The notes: a model not told the origin generated them from the letters alone. Positions 33,710 through 46,480 are shown, numbered from the stretch's first letter. The stretch is 64,000 nucleotides of DNA from Asterochloris sp. CNOR1 (GCA_963969365.1 OZ017755.1:1798001-1862000); one strand, 5' to 3'. Numbers and translations are program-made.

Positions 33710-36700
33710 CTACTCCATGCTCAGGAGGGCCTTAACAGCAGCTGCTGGGTCACCCTGCTTGACGAGTGACTCTCCCACCAAAATGGCGCTGCATCCAGTG
33801 CTCTGCACAAAGTCAACATGCTCCGGTGTGAAGATGCCTGATTCCCCTGCCACCATCAGGCCCCGCTGCTGCGCCTGCACACATCACAGCGTGGCTCAAT
33901 AATTGTGGCAATGTGTTGGCTCATGCAGTGAGCCGCATTTTGATGGGTCGATGTGCTCAGCTCTTTGACGGGGCGGGTGCACTGGTATGCAGTGACCAGC
34001 CATGTGTTGTGCAACAAGTCTGGTCTGCAGCTTGATCAAGGCCACTCTTCTACCAGATGCAGGGCAAAGCATGGAGGGACTGGCGCACCTCATGCTCTGC
34101 AATGCTGTCCAAGGTGACTGTGCCCATGGCCACCAGCACGGCGAGCAGCAGGCAAGAGCAGCAGGTTCCCATGCACTGCTCGAAAGGGGCACAGCTGCCG
34201 CTGATAGTCAAGTAGCAGTGACCCCATTTCCTGTCCCTGCAGGGCTGTCCTTCATGATGTAGGCAGACCTTCGGACATGGCAATGCTGAAATGGCAGCCC
34301 AAGTGGCCAAGCTCCCATCAAGTTAAGGGTACAGGACAGAGTGGCATGCATACCTCCTGCCCTGCAGCGCTGTCCATGATGACCTTGTTGTTGTGCAGGT
34401 CGACTTTGAAGGTACCCAGGTCGCGGTTATTGATGCCCAACATGGCGCCTGACAGGTCCAGCTTCAGCACGCGCTCCAACTCTGCCACTGTGTGCACCTG
34501 CACAGCAAGCATGTACCAGCTGATGAAGCAAGACACCCACCGTGGGCACACGCAATGTGGTGAGCACCTATGCTGGGTACCTCAGACGGGGCAGCTCCAG
34601 GTTACCCAACTCTGCCTCTGCATGCACCGGCAGCTACTCTTTGCCTGCCACAGCAGTAGAACATGGTTGCAGTGCTGCTGTTCTCTGCACACAGCATGCA
34701 TGTTGGCTTGGAGCAGCGTCGGAGGGGTGAGGTGGACCCCAAGAAGGAGTATGAATGGCAGAATTTGATGCTGCCTGGCGCTCAGCAAACCAAGGGTTGC
34801 GGCCACTTTGGTGACTATACAGGTGATTTGCAAGAAGGCACCAGCAAAGCTGAGGAGTGCTTGTACCCGCATCTGGCAAAAGTGCAGGTGCCATGGACTC
34901 CTGCTCTCACCTCCACAGGTCCAACACGCGGCCCAGCAGACTGACTGGCGCACACAAGACAAGAGAGAAGCAGGGCAGGAATTCACCTCCTGTGGCCAAG
35001 GGCGCCACACATGATTATACATCAAGGCTGCTCTTAGTGACCCTCTGGGCACTGCAGGCTGATGGTGTGGCACCAACATGCCGCCCGGTCTGCCATTCAT
35101 GGACCATCAGATCCATCTGACCTCCACAGGCACTGCAGGCCCAGATGGCTCTATGAACAGATTCCCGGCACATGCACACGCGAGTGACAAGCACTGCACA
35201 AGGTCAACCAGCTCACCTCCACAAGGCACTGCAGGCGCAAGGTGCGGCACACTTTCATAAGGTACTCCAGGTCCTTGTTGGGGAGGACAGCCGCGATGAG
35301 GAGCACCGCGTCAGCGCCGCAGCTGCGCGCTTTGAACAGCTGGTAGGCCTGCAAGGGGCACAGAGACTGTGAGATGTACGGGCGATGTGTCATGGGTTGG
35401 CATGCAGTCTGGCCACCGGGCTTGTGTCTTCAGCTGCAGCTGCATGTCTGAAACAGCTGGTAGGCCTGCTGGTCCGGGGCCAAGGGAGAGGTAAAGTTGC
35501 ACTGCCTGCTGGCATGCGGTGTGGCACCTGGACTTGTCTCTGCAGCTGCACGCCTTGGAAAGGTGGCAGACCTTCTGGAACTGTCAGGTGTACTGCATGG
35601 CCCTTCAGACAAGCCACCACTTGGGTTGGTGTTGACAAGATGTAGAGACAACAGCGGCATTGAGCTGAGGTGCACTGCTGTTGTCCACTAACCAAACTGA
35701 CGAAACCACACTGGGTCAAAGATCAGCTTGAATAGGGCTTGGTGTAGCTGCAGACACAACCAGGCTGCTGGCCTGGGGCCACCTCTGACTATCAAGGTTC
35801 TCTGTGCGTTGGAGGGGCCAGGAGTGCCTGGGACAGGTTCAGGCATGACAGGTGACGCATGTTGCCAGACCAAGTGAGATTTGCTGACACCACTCAGATG
35901 GCTGTCCGGTTCAGGCCCGGCCATGCATGATGGGGTAAACATATGACCTGGCCGCTGTAGTCGCACGGGCTCACCTCCACAATGAAATCCTTGCAAAGGA
36001 GGGGGCAGGACACGCCGGCGGCCCGGATGTCCTGCAGGAACTTGAAGTCCCCCTGGAAGAACTTTGAGTCCGTCAGCACGCTCAGGCAGGCTGCGCCGCC
36101 AGCCTCATATGCCTTGGCTATCTGCAGGCACAGGCGCAGCCAGTCATATCAGACCCCAGATTGCACAGAGCAGTCAATCTGCGATGGCATGCGCTCTGAG
36201 CCGCTGCAATGCAGGCACCCCTGGGCCTTTGCAAGGCGCAACTCTGTCTTGTCTGCGGTGCAATGCTCACGAGTGGTGCAGGGACTGCAGCCACAGGTCT
36301 AAGTCCAGTAGATTGTGGCAGCCGCCCCAGTGCTGCTCCCTTGTAACCCCGCTGAGGCATTTGCATCATCAGGACCGGCCTCAGCTGCAAGCTGCCTCCA
36401 TGCAAGTGAGATGTTGCTCACCCTGACATGGTCAAAGTCTGGCTGGATGATTCCCTTGCTGGGGGATGCCTTCTTGACCTCTGCAATGAGGCCAGGTTTC
36501 CCCGTCCGGGTCTGCGCCGCTTCCAGTGCCCCAATGAAGTCACGGGACTTGGGTGCTGCACCCACTCGTGCCATCAGCTGGGGCAGGGAGACTCTCTGCC
36601 TCCATCGCTCAACCTCGACTGCCTTGAACCTGCGGCAGCACCCAGACAGGCTCTCAGCGCAGGCAGAGCACGCTCACCCACTAGGCTTTGACCTTGCCGA

Positions 36701-37644
36701 CCTCAAACAACAATTGCTGTCGAGCCCAAGCAAGCCGCCACGGGCAAATGCATGCTGCTCCACCATGTTTGGACCTCTGATTGCCCTGAGCCTGCGATGG
36801 TGTGATGATGCAAGGACGGCAGGCACCAGGAAGCCCGCTGTGAAGACATCCGGGCAGGCTGATGGTGCAGAGCTCTGTCATTGCAGGTGCTGCGGGCCAT
36901 ATGCTGGTGCTGGTGCACGCCTCCAGCCGTACTCGGGCGGTGCTACAGTATCGAAGTCAAGGAGCTGTAGAGCAAGCTCACCACACAATCTCCTCCAGGA
37001 TGTTACGGGGCTGATTTGCTTCGGACTGGGGCACCTTGAAGTCCACTGGCCCGCATCTGCAGCCCAGGTAGGCACTGTCAGCCAGCACCTGACACCATGC
37101 AGACTGTGCAGATGCAATGTCAGGGCAAGTGGACCTGGGGACAGGCTCGAGTCCTGAGCAGAACTAGCTCATGTCCGTGTAGTGCTGCAAGCAGTGAACC
37201 CAGGGACAGCATTGGTGCTCTAGCGTACCCTTGCGAGGGTGTCCCTTCAGGTGCCCGCCGCCTGATGAATACCTCTGAACCCTGCAGGGATGTTGAACCT
37301 TCCAGGCAATGTCATCAGGGCCTCAGCGACCTGCCTGCCGGCATCAATGGAAGAGTATGATGCAGTCACACAGGCCAGGCATCTTAAGTCCCTAAAGCAG
37401 TCACCTCTGCTTGAGGTGCCTCCACAGCAGCCTGGCAGCGTAAGTGCTGCCTCTCAGCTCTTCTCCTGTGCCTGGCTGCCAATGGGCAGACTGGCACGTG
37501 ATAGCTACAGCTTGCTGCTGCTACCGAGGAGGTGCTGTGGCTTGCAGGGAGTTGCAACTGCATCCTGTTGTCCAGAGCTGAGCTTGACCCAGATCTAGCT
37601 GGGACTCTAAAAGCTACCAAGTCACTCCACACACACCGGAGCAA
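33710..37644 (-). CDS. Indole-3-glycerol phosphate synthase (TrpC), plastid precursor
   Basis: Closes the indole ring in tryptophan synthesis (CdRP to indole-3-glycerol phosphate). Exons on the minus strand: 37644-37405 (N-terminus rich in Ala, Ser and Arg, typical of a plastid transit peptide; a second in-frame ATG at 37563), 37056-36982 ([10 protein letters not shown]), 36629-36422 ([15 protein letters not shown], with the catalytic Glu and Lys), 36121-35975 ([28 protein letters not shown] with the catalytic Lys), 35348-35217 ([20 protein letters not shown]), 34497-34354 ([18 protein letters not shown]) and 33874-33710 ([36 protein letters not shown], stop TAG). All expected active-site motifs are present and the joins from 37056 downwards are in phase. 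One small exon between 37405 and 37056 is missing from my model, since those two do not join in phase. Confidence 0.93.
35427..35585. repeat. Two decayed copies of an IGPS exon start
   Basis: The exon start at 35318-35351 (minus strand; on + it reads GAACAGCTGGTAGGCCTGCA) recurs at about 35427-35485 (GAAACAGCTGGTAGGCCTGC, preceded by the same GCAGCTGC.(C/T)G) and more weakly at 35540-35585 (GCAGCTGCACGCCTTGGAAA). The AG acceptor on the minus strand is kept in the first copy. Confidence 0.75.
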
Positions 37645-37689
37645 CTGCTCACATCAAAACATCTGCAGACCCTGTCCAATCAGGTGCAG
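37564..37689. promoter_or_regulatory. Compact divergent promoter of IGPS and BAG6-like genes
   Basis: Start codons of the two head-to-head genes lie 45 bp apart if IGPS starts at 37644, or 126 bp apart if its in-frame ATG at 37563 is used. Either way the 5' untranslated regions and core promoters must be very short or overlap. No TATA box is evident. Confidence 0.5.
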
Positions 37690-40600
37690 ATGGCTTCCAT
37701 GGTGAAGCTGAAAGTGAAGACCATGGCGCCTGCTACTTATGATCTCGAGGCGCCAAGCAATGTGAGACACGTCCCCGGGCACAGACTTGTCCGTGGGCTT
37801 GCGGCCTGGCTGTACAGGCAGCTGCTATGACACAATGCAGCTCACTGGCCTCAGCAGCAGGCAAAGCTGGCTCCTCCCTTCGAACTGCATGCGTAAGACG
37901 ATTGCTGGCTGCCCTGACAAGACAACCTTTGATGCTCCCAGCACCTCAGCTTAAGTGCTGTGCTAGCTCCATTGCGCTCTCACATTGCATGCTCATTGCA
38001 TGCAGGCCACAGTTGGGGACCTCAAGGAGCAGCTGGTGTCCAAGGCAGCCGTCCCCAAGGAGAGGCAGAGGCTCATCTGGCGTGGTAGAGTGCTGCAGGA
38101 CGGGCAGCTGTTGGACGAAGCCGGTGAGCTGGCCATGCTGGCACCTGTCCCATGCCTGACCTCTGCTCTGAACCTGCATTTGAAACTGGCCCTTACCTCT
38201 GAGGCCGCATCCAAGCCCCGGGGTCCCGGCCAGGCTACAGGTTGCTTGCTCATGCAGTCATATCATAAGTGCTGAACATACTGGCATTGTTCAATTGATT
38301 CACATGCGTGAGGGCCACGATATCATTGACATGCTTGTCACCGAGATACAGGCATAGAGGACGGCCACACGCTGCACCTGGTGGAGCGGGCTCCCAACCT
38401 GCCGCCTCCACAGCCCCAGGAGTCTGCTGGTGAGCCTGACAGTGCTGCAGTGCATGTCTGCCTGCCTGCCCCAGTAGCCTGTGGACCAGCCTGTTACCCA
38501 CACAAGGCGCGGTGGTGCCTGCGATACCTTTTTGACCTGTCTTGCCCGCAGGTCAGCCTGCTGCCTGCAGGCCCCCAAGTGTACAGCAGCGCCTGCAGTG
38601 CCACTTGCCCACCTACAGCCTTGTGATTGCTGTGTTGGCAAACTGGTACATTGTGGCACCTGATTCAGTGCATATTCTGCAGGGGACGGTCACAGCGACG
38701 GCACCCAGCAGCCAATGAATCCTCTCATGGGCATGATTGACATTGAGACAGACCCTCAGACCATCAATGGCTTCACTGAAGTGTGTATTCTGCCTCTCTT
38801 GGATCATCTTGGATGAGGTCTTGCATTATGCCATTGCTTCCAGCATCCTGTTGCAGCCCCTGAACTGCTGGCCGCTGCACTGCGCTTCAGCTGGCCATTA
38901 CTTGGCTGCAGATGCTGACAAACCTTTTTGGCGGTCTAGGGGCTGGAGGATTTGGAGATGGCGGTGCGGCACTTTCATGCATGCTTGTCGATCTCCCCTG
39001 TGCTGCCTGCATGTCCGGCTCCGCAATGCAGACCATTATGCCATTTTGTCAAGTGTGCCGACTCGCAGCCCAAATGCGTGTCATTTCCAGCGGTGCAACA
39101 TAGGGACTCAATGGTCAAATATCATCTTTTGCATGCCATTGGCCATTGCAAATGACCTGCAGGCGGCAGCGGGCAGCTGTACACAGGGCAGGGCGATGGC
39201 CAGCGGCAGGTGCGCTCCCTTGCACAAGTGTGCCCTTGACTACTGTCCTGTCACATGCAGAACGTGCAGCAGCCCCTGCCAGACGCTGCAGGGGTCTCTT
39301 GCTAGTCTGTTTGCTGGCCTCGTGGTCTTGCTTCAGCAGATGGGCTTGCTGTCCCTTATCCCACTCTGCACAAGCAGGAATGTGGGATCCTGCAGGCTGC
39401 AGACCACCCAGGGCTCTTCCCTTAAGCTGAAGAGGTTCATGCCATCATGATTCCCCGGCACAAGCACGGGGCAAGGTGACTTGACAAGCTGCGCTCAACC
39501 CCATGCAGGCACCCAGAGCGGCCCAGGGAAGTGCCCCGGCAGATAGGCAGGAGCAGCGGCGCCCACAGCGCCCCCACATGCTGGAGAGCATCTGGCTCTA
39601 CCTGCAGGAGCTGCAAGTTGCCATGCCGCAGCCCCCCATCTTGCTGCCAGGCATGCCGTACCCTGATGCCTCAGGTATGCATCACACTCATCACTTTGGT
39701 GCCCCAGCACCTTGTAGGTGCCCCCTCTGCATTGCTGTGCTTCTCTCTGACTGGCGCCGCTTGTCACGTCGGAAACTGCCATCTGCTGCCCCATCTGACA
39801 GCTGCTGCCTAAAGTGCTGGGTCTGAAGCATGGAGGCCCGACGTCCAGGGCAGTCGGAAGGTTCACCAATCAGACACTGCAAATTAGCCAACACGTCTGT
39901 GCTGAGACTGTCCCTGCCTGCAGGGCGCCAGCTGCTCGAGCAAACCAGCCTGATGGAGGCAGCCAGGGCCATCCTGCAGAGCGGGGGCCCCCTGGTGGAC
40001 GCCCTGCCTGAGCCCACGAGACGCTATCTGGAGACCAATGAAGCCTGGGAGGTGCCGCCGCAGCCTCTGAGGCCGCCGGCCACCAGCAGCGCCAGGGCAG
40101 GTGCACCTGGGCAGGCAGCGGCGCGGGAGGGCAGCACCAGCACTGCGGCAACGGGCAGGGCAAGGGCAGCAGCGCAGGGACAGCGGCAGGCATCCAGCAG
40201 GGGTGCGATTGCTGGGATGGGGCGTCGCTCGAGTGCGCCAAGCAGCAACTGTGACAGGATGCACTGACTCCTTGCTGTGATGCCTGCCACTGGCACAAGA
40301 GGAGACTATGCAACTGTGTACTCTCCCATGAGAAGAGCATAATCCCGCATCAAACGCTGTGCCTGCAGGCGCAGGCGGCAGCCCTGCACACCAGGCAGGG
40401 CCCCCAGCTGTGGCACCGGCTGTCACTATCGCAGTGGGGATGCTATTCAGGCGCTTTGCAGAGATGGATGTCAGCGGGCAGGCTGAGCGAGCAGCTGGTG
40501 CTGTCAACGAGGCAGTGATCAGCCGTAGCTGGGTGGCAGGCTCCCGCCTGGAAGGCGCTGAGCTCCGGGCTGTGCAGGTTTGTTGCAGTCTATTTGCAAG

Positions 40601-43600
40601 AGTTCATCTGATCCCAACCTATCCTTGTCCTCTGCTGTCATTTGGTGGACATGTGCAGCATGCACAGCACAGCATGCATGTCTTGCCAGGAGGAGGGGCC
40701 GTGCAGGTCTTCCATGAAGCGCCGCCACAGCGTTGTGACCCCTGTGGCAACAACAGAATACCCTGCACGTGCAAATACCCTGCACGTGTAGCACTGTGAC
40801 TGTGTCCAGTATGTCGAAGCCCTGCGCACCCACCTGAGTAGGTGTGTGGCAGCCTGCAGGATCAGATCAGATCAGCTGGATCCATGTTCTACCGGGCAGC
40901 TGCTGTGATGCTGGAGATGGCACGGGCATCCTCTGCGCTGAACGCAGCGCTGCAGGGCAATGCAACGCCTCTGGCCTTCAATTCGGCTGCCTACATTCGC
41001 GCAGACGGTGAGAAACAGAGCTCTTGATGCACAGAGGTCAGGGAGACAGGCCCTGTGCTGTGGGATCCCTGCAGGTAGCATTGGCCTACCACAGGCAGGC
41101 AGGCGTCCATGCATGCAATTTGGTAGCAGTATGGGGCTCCTGGCCTTCAGCTTGGCAACATATTGATCTTCTGAGGAGTTTCTGCTTTGCTGCTGGCATT
41201 TATAGTTGACCATCACCCACCCTGTGCTTCAGCTAAAGCATCCTGCTGGCTGCAGCGTGCTGTTACAACTGGCATCAGTAGGCAGGCGTATGCCAACACG
41301 AGCCCTCTAGCTGCAGCACGATGTCCTCAAGCTTTGCAGCAGGCATCCAAGCCCTAATCTGGTCTTGGTGCTGCAGGGTCCAGGCCTGCCATTGGGACTG
41401 GCCCCAGCGGCTCGCAGCCAAACGTCAACATCCAGCAGACCACAATTGCCGGCCCCTTCCCACTGCATTGTAAGTGCGAGCCTCAGTCCTGCTCATGCCT
41501 GAGTTGGACCATGCCTGATCAGTGTTGAGTCCTTGCGGCTACACAAGATGCCTTTCATTGGGCTTCTGCACCAAGCGAGCTGCTCATGCCTACTGTGCCA
41601 CATGCCCCCTGCCGACTCCTGGCTGAAGCTGAGCTGCTCACACCTCACAATGCAATACGCCCCTCGCTGAGACTTGATCTGAGATCAAGGTACACAAGTA
41701 CCTGACAGCGCTGCTCGTCTCTGCAGTTGCTGGCCCCGGTGGGGCTCTTGGTGGCTTCCCAGTCCCCGGCTTCCCAATGCCCCAAAGCGCTGCTCAGGCA
41801 GCAGCTGCCGGCGGCGCTCCCCTGCAGCCTGGCGGCACAGCACAGCAGCCAGCAGGTGGTGCGACCCAGCAGCCAGGGTCCCACCCAGGAGCAGGCGGCC
41901 CCCAGGCGGCAGGCCTCGGCGGGCAGGCAGGGGAGCAGCTGCTTGCCCACCTGCGCCAGCAGATGATGGAAGCTGCAGCTGCCGGCGGCCAGGCGCAGGC
42001 GCAGGCAGGGGAAGGGGCTGGCGCAGGCATGCCTGGCATGCCTGGTGCTGGCGCCCCCCAGCAGCAGCAGCCTCATCAGCCGGGGCAGGCTGGGCAGGTG
42101 CACCTGGAGCATCGCCTCGAGGTGCCCTTCCTGCCCCCGATCAGTGTGCAGCTCCTGCAGGCAGGTGGCGAACAGGTAAGCGGCCTGTGCAATCATGACC
42201 AGTGCAATAGCTGGCATCGCCTACAGAAGTGGACTTTTCTGAAAGCTCTGCACCTTCTTGTAAAATGGTCAAAAGTTGCTCCCAGAACTGCAACCTTTAA
42301 TGAGCTGCCCCTCTGATGATTGTTGCGGCGCTGCTTGTGCAGCCTTTGATGCTTACCTTTGTTGTTGTTGTCTTTGAAAAGGCCCATACCTGCAGAGCTC
42401 ACAAATTGCCTTTAACTCATGTCTGATGTTGATGCTTGTGTGGAGGGCTCACAGGACGGGTGTGGTATCGGTGGCCCCATATCTGCTCTGCTGACACTTG
42501 CAGGGGTTTTGTCTGTGCAGGGGTCCCGAGACAGCAATGTCTCTCTGGTGGTAAACATGGATGCTGCCCGCCTGGGGCTAGACAGCAGACGCATTGAGAT
42601 TGATGTCACGGCGGCTGCACGTGCCCTCGGCGCTGCTGTAGGGCCTCAGGTCGCTCACCTGAGCGCCATGATGCAGCAGGCAGCGCAGGCTGGGCAGGGG
42701 GCAGGTGGCCATAGGGCCACTGGGGATCAGCTTGGAGCCCAGCCTGGTGCAGGGGCAGCAGCAGGTGAGGTACCGATGAAGTGCTGCATCATGTCCCGGG
42801 ATTCAGCCTGGTGCAAAACCACCAGCAGGCAAGGCGCCTGCAGTGTTCTGGACTACCATGGAGTGCAAGTCCTGCAAACGAGTGGGAACACATGACTGGG
42901 AACAAGTTCAGGGGCTGCTGAAGCTGCCATTGCAGACATGCTGCCGTTGGCCAATTTCCTTGGGAGGGCGACCGTTTGTAATGAACATGCGGCCATACAA
43001 CATCGGCCTGCGCTTCCCGCCTGCTCATCTCCACCTGACATATCTCCGCAGGGACACAGGCAAATTTAGCAGCGGGCTTAAGTCCACATGCTCAGCAGCA
43101 GCAGCCGGAACATCAGCATGTCTCGCAGCCTCAGCAGACGCAGGGTGTCCCCTTGGGGCTGACTCGCCCAGATGGGCAGGCCATGCTGCCCCTGCTGTCC
43201 CAGTTCCTCATGCACACCGCAGTGCCACACATGATCAACGCCATCCTGAACTCAGCACGCACAGCAGCTGAGGGGGGGGTGGGTGATGCAGACGCAGAGG
43301 CAGCAGGTAGGCCACCTTTCTGCATTCCACCCAAGCTGCACAGTGCATGGCAAGTTGCAGCTTGCTTAGTCAGCAAAGGTGGGGTGCTGGCAGAGCAGAC
43401 CAGCAATGTCTGCAGAGGTCGTGCCAGGAGTTTCAGGTGCGCATGATGAAGACTAATGTGGCTTAAACTGCACAGAGCTGCTGTTTAAAGCTGCAGGTCA
43501 TGTCTTTCCCAAGCTAGAGCTGACTGAGCCTGCAGATCAGGTTCCGTGCACAGTACCATGAGCCCTTGGCATGACCTCGAGCTCGTGCATCTGCAGGCGG

Positions 43601-46480
43601 GATCCAGCAGATGGTGAACAGCACTCCAAACATGGCAATGGCGAGTGACTCAGCCTCCCCTGCACCAGGCACTGCGCCGCAGGACGCACAGGGGCCCAGC
43701 CAAGCTGCCAATGGGAGCCCTGTCGGGCAGCAGGCAGACTCAGATGCTGCTCAAGCCCCTGCTGTGCCTGACATGGCTGGAGGGGGCGCAGTGCAGCAGG
43801 ACGTGGGCACTTCTACCCTGAAGCGGAAGCTGAGCGAGCCTCTGCCCATGACCACTGACCGCCCGCAGGACTTGGGCTCTGGGGTTTTGCAGCAGCCGAC
43901 CAAGACAGACTCGCAGGAGGGGGACGCCCGGCCCGAGGCAGCTGGTTCTTCGCAGAGCGAAAGTGGCCCCTCTGCTGCGGGGTTGCCTGCCTCTGCAAGA
44001 GACCCCGCAGCAGCAGCAGCAGCAGCAGCTGCCACTGCACACAAGGGGAAGGCGCCACACACAGCAGCGGCAGCCTCCGAGGCTTCTGGCGGTGGGCCAG
44101 CCGAGGCCCTGGCCGGTGATGGGCAGGCGCCTGCAGCTGAGCGCAGCAGCAGCAAGCCTGCTGGGCTGGGTGGCGCAGGTCTGGGCAGGGGCAAGGGCTC
44201 GCCTGCTCGCGGCAAGAAACCCAGTGCTGGCGGGGGCCGCACGAGTGCCCTGCCGCCTGCAACGGCTGCTGCACTGCTGCGGGCTGCTGCGGCCTCCAGC
44301 ACACCGGATGCAGCAGGCCTCTCCAGCAGCGGAGCTGGGGCAGGCCCCTCCTCCGGGCAAGGTCAGCAAGTCTGCCTTGTGCATGTGCATGACTCACTTG
44401 CCCAGTCTCACAGTCCTAGGTGGCGTCCATTGCTGCCTCACGTCTGAGCTGCCTGTGCATGAGCAAGGGGAGCAAGCCCAAGCATTGTTGTCATGCCCTG
44501 AAGACTGCCTTGCATTTGCTGTGCCCTTGTTCTTGCATTCTGCCTGGGCCAAAGTACGCCGTGCTCAGCATGGCACAGCTTGTCTGCTCAAGCCTGCTGC
44601 TTGGGGCTCTCCTCCTTTAGCGTCCTGAGCTCTCTGACTGTGCAGGGGCTACCCGCCACCTGCCTCCCCTAGACAACCCATCCATCAAGCGTGCACGCCT
44701 GGCCACAGATGAAGGCGCTGCAGCCTCCCAGCCTTCTGGTAAGGCTTCCCTGCGCACGTGCACACGGATTGACCTGCCTAGCAAGCACACCAGGTGCCGC
44801 CTCCTGCAGGGTGTTGCACCTGCTGCCTTACCTCTATCATCAACAATGCATCTGCAGGATGCAGGACTCATTGACCTGGTTGCTGGCCTCCTGCAGTGTC
44901 TCAGATCTGCCTGCTACCCTCTTGTGGGTGTCCCAGCCGGCACCTTAAATGGCTCTTTTCTATATGCAAATGCTGCCAATGTGCATGAGGGTTCGGTCTG
45001 TATGTAGCAGGTGGACCTGGGGCTGCACAAGACTCGATTGAGGAGATTTTGAGGCCTGAGAGTGGGACAGCAGCCTCACCACCCACAGATGCCTTTGCGC
45101 GGCTGATGTCAGAGGTGCAGCGGCCTCGTGGCAGGGAAACGCCCAGGGAGGGCGCTGCAGTGTCACAGGCAAGCTGGCAGTAGACTGCCTGACTCAGAGC
45201 AGGCCAGGTGCAGCAGCACGCCCTGAGGCAGAGCTTTTGATTGCTGTGGTAGACAAAGAGGCTCTGCAGCAATGTGCATTGGCGACATACCAAATTGTGT
45301 CACAAAGACAGCAGCAGACCATGTACCTCAACCAGCCTCCAAGCACCAAAACACTCGTGCAGGCATAGCTGCATTGCAGCAGGGCCGCAGCGCAGCTCTG
45401 AGAAGGGCAGTTTGAGGGGCAAGGGACCTCTTACAAGTGGCTCTGCGGCTGATGCAGGCTGTTCGACAGACGCAGGGCGGGAGTGGCGGGCTGGGGCAGA
45501 TCATGTCGCAGCTCATGTCGGACCCAGCTGTCATGGATGGCGTCCAGGGCCTGCTGGGGGGACTGACACAGCAGTCGAGTGAGAGCCGCTGCATGTAGTT
45601 GAAGGCTGCCCAGGGCGATTGTTCAGGAGGGTGTCTTGACCTGCTGGGGTGGCTGACACAGCAGCCAAGAATCCTGAACATTGTCACTCTGCTGGGGCGA
45701 ACCCCACATTGCAGACAGGTGAGCTGGGTGCTGGGCATGTTTTGCTGATCCCTGTCTGTTTTTTGCTGTTGTGGTCACCCTCCAGCCAATGTGGTGGCGA
45801 CATTAGCAGGATGGGGCCAGTGAGGTGATGCCACTCCAGCTCTCATATTTGCACTCACAGCTACAGGTAGGCGGAAGCAATGCTGTACGGTAGATGCCTG
45901 GGGTTGGCAAGCGGCCCCTCTTTCAATCAGCTGCAGTCACACTCGTGCAGCAAATTGTTGCCATGTGATGCATGCAGGTGCACCCAACAGTCGTGGGGGT
46001 AACGCAGCGGCCCCTGACCTCGGAGGGCTCCTCCAAGGCATGATGGGGCAGCTGTTCGGCGGTGCCCGCGGGCAGGCAGCACAGCAGCCCGGCAGCAGGG
46101 CTGCCTCGGTCTCATCAGCAACAACAGCTGAAGCTGATGAGGCGCTGGATGTTGCTCTGGCAGTGCTGGACCCTGAGGAGCGCATTCAGTGGGCCAACAC
46201 CATCCGGTACGTTTGTCTGCTGTGTGTCTTGCATACGGTGTGAGCATGCAATGGGCCAGGAAGTCGTGAAAGGCAGCCTGCATCAGTTTGGCAGCAGCTG
46301 CACCTTGAACAGCTGCACATGTGCTTCTAAATTTTCTAGTGCCGGCATGCATAAATGACATCTGCATGCAGGGCTGACCGTCAGGCACAGACCTCTGCTG
46401 CCCCTGTTGCAAGCTTCAGTGAGGCTTACAAGGCTGGCGCTCCCCCAGCCCCTCGAACTGACATCTTAGGTGCACTCTGA
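37690..46480 (+). CDS. BAG6: BAG6/Scythe(BAT3)-like ubiquitin-domain quality-control protein
   Basis: BAG6 shields exposed hydrophobic segments and sends tail-anchored or mislocalised proteins to insertion or degradation. The ubiquitin-like domain is split over 37690-37761 (ATG start), 38006-38123 (TVGDLKEQL, RQRLIWRGRVLQDGQLLDEA) and 38352-38429 (DGHTLHLVERAP). The middle has 39508-39678 (SIWLYLQELQVAMPQPPILL), 40369-40578, 40852-40987 (FYRAAAVMLEMARASSALN), 41377-41470 (GPSGSQPNVNIQQTTIAG), a Gly/Ala/Gln-rich exon 41727-42176, 42521-42763, 43053-43306 (MLPLLSQFLMHTAVPHMINA) and a disordered Ala/Ser/Pro-rich exon 43598-44361. The C-terminus is 45458-45587, 45978-46209 (LDPEERIQWANTIR) and the last exon to TGA 46478-46480 (FSEAYKAGAPPAPR), matching the BAG6 tail pattern around 'IR.D.Q' and 'S.AY..G.PA'. 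It contains a GC-AG intron. Confidence 0.88.
40762..40793 (+). repeat. Short 16-bp direct repeat in a BAG6-like intron
   Basis: ATACCCTGCACGTGCA is followed directly by ATACCCTGCACGTGTA (one extra A between). Each contains CACGTG, a palindrome bound by bHLH/bZIP factors elsewhere, though a role in an intron is unproven. Confidence 0.75.
45169..45457 (+). other. GC-AG intron in the BAG6-like gene
   Basis: The exon encoding REGAAVSQ ends ACAG and is followed by GCAAGC; reading through meets TAG after four codons. Joining to 45458 (AVRQTQGGSGGLGQIMSQLM) restores the frame that leads to the conserved BAG6 tail. The donor context is the same as in the two PEPC GC-AG introns. Confidence 0.8.
45632..45680 (+). 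repeat. Decayed copy of a BAG6-like exon end
   Basis: CCTGCTGGGGTGGCTGACAC and then AGCAGCCAAG resemble GCCTGCTGGGGGGACTGACA and AGCAGTCGAG at 45550-45587. Coded residues would be LLGWLTQQP versus LLGGLTQQS. It lies about 45 bp into the following intron; the donor GT is lost. Confidence 0.7.

Noticed and set aside
43597-44397. Long overlapping open frames on the minus strand opposite the BAG6-like gene
   Set aside because: They are shadows of the GC-rich, low-complexity Ala/Ser/Gly exon; the plus frame has proper splice sites and continues the BAG6 homologue.
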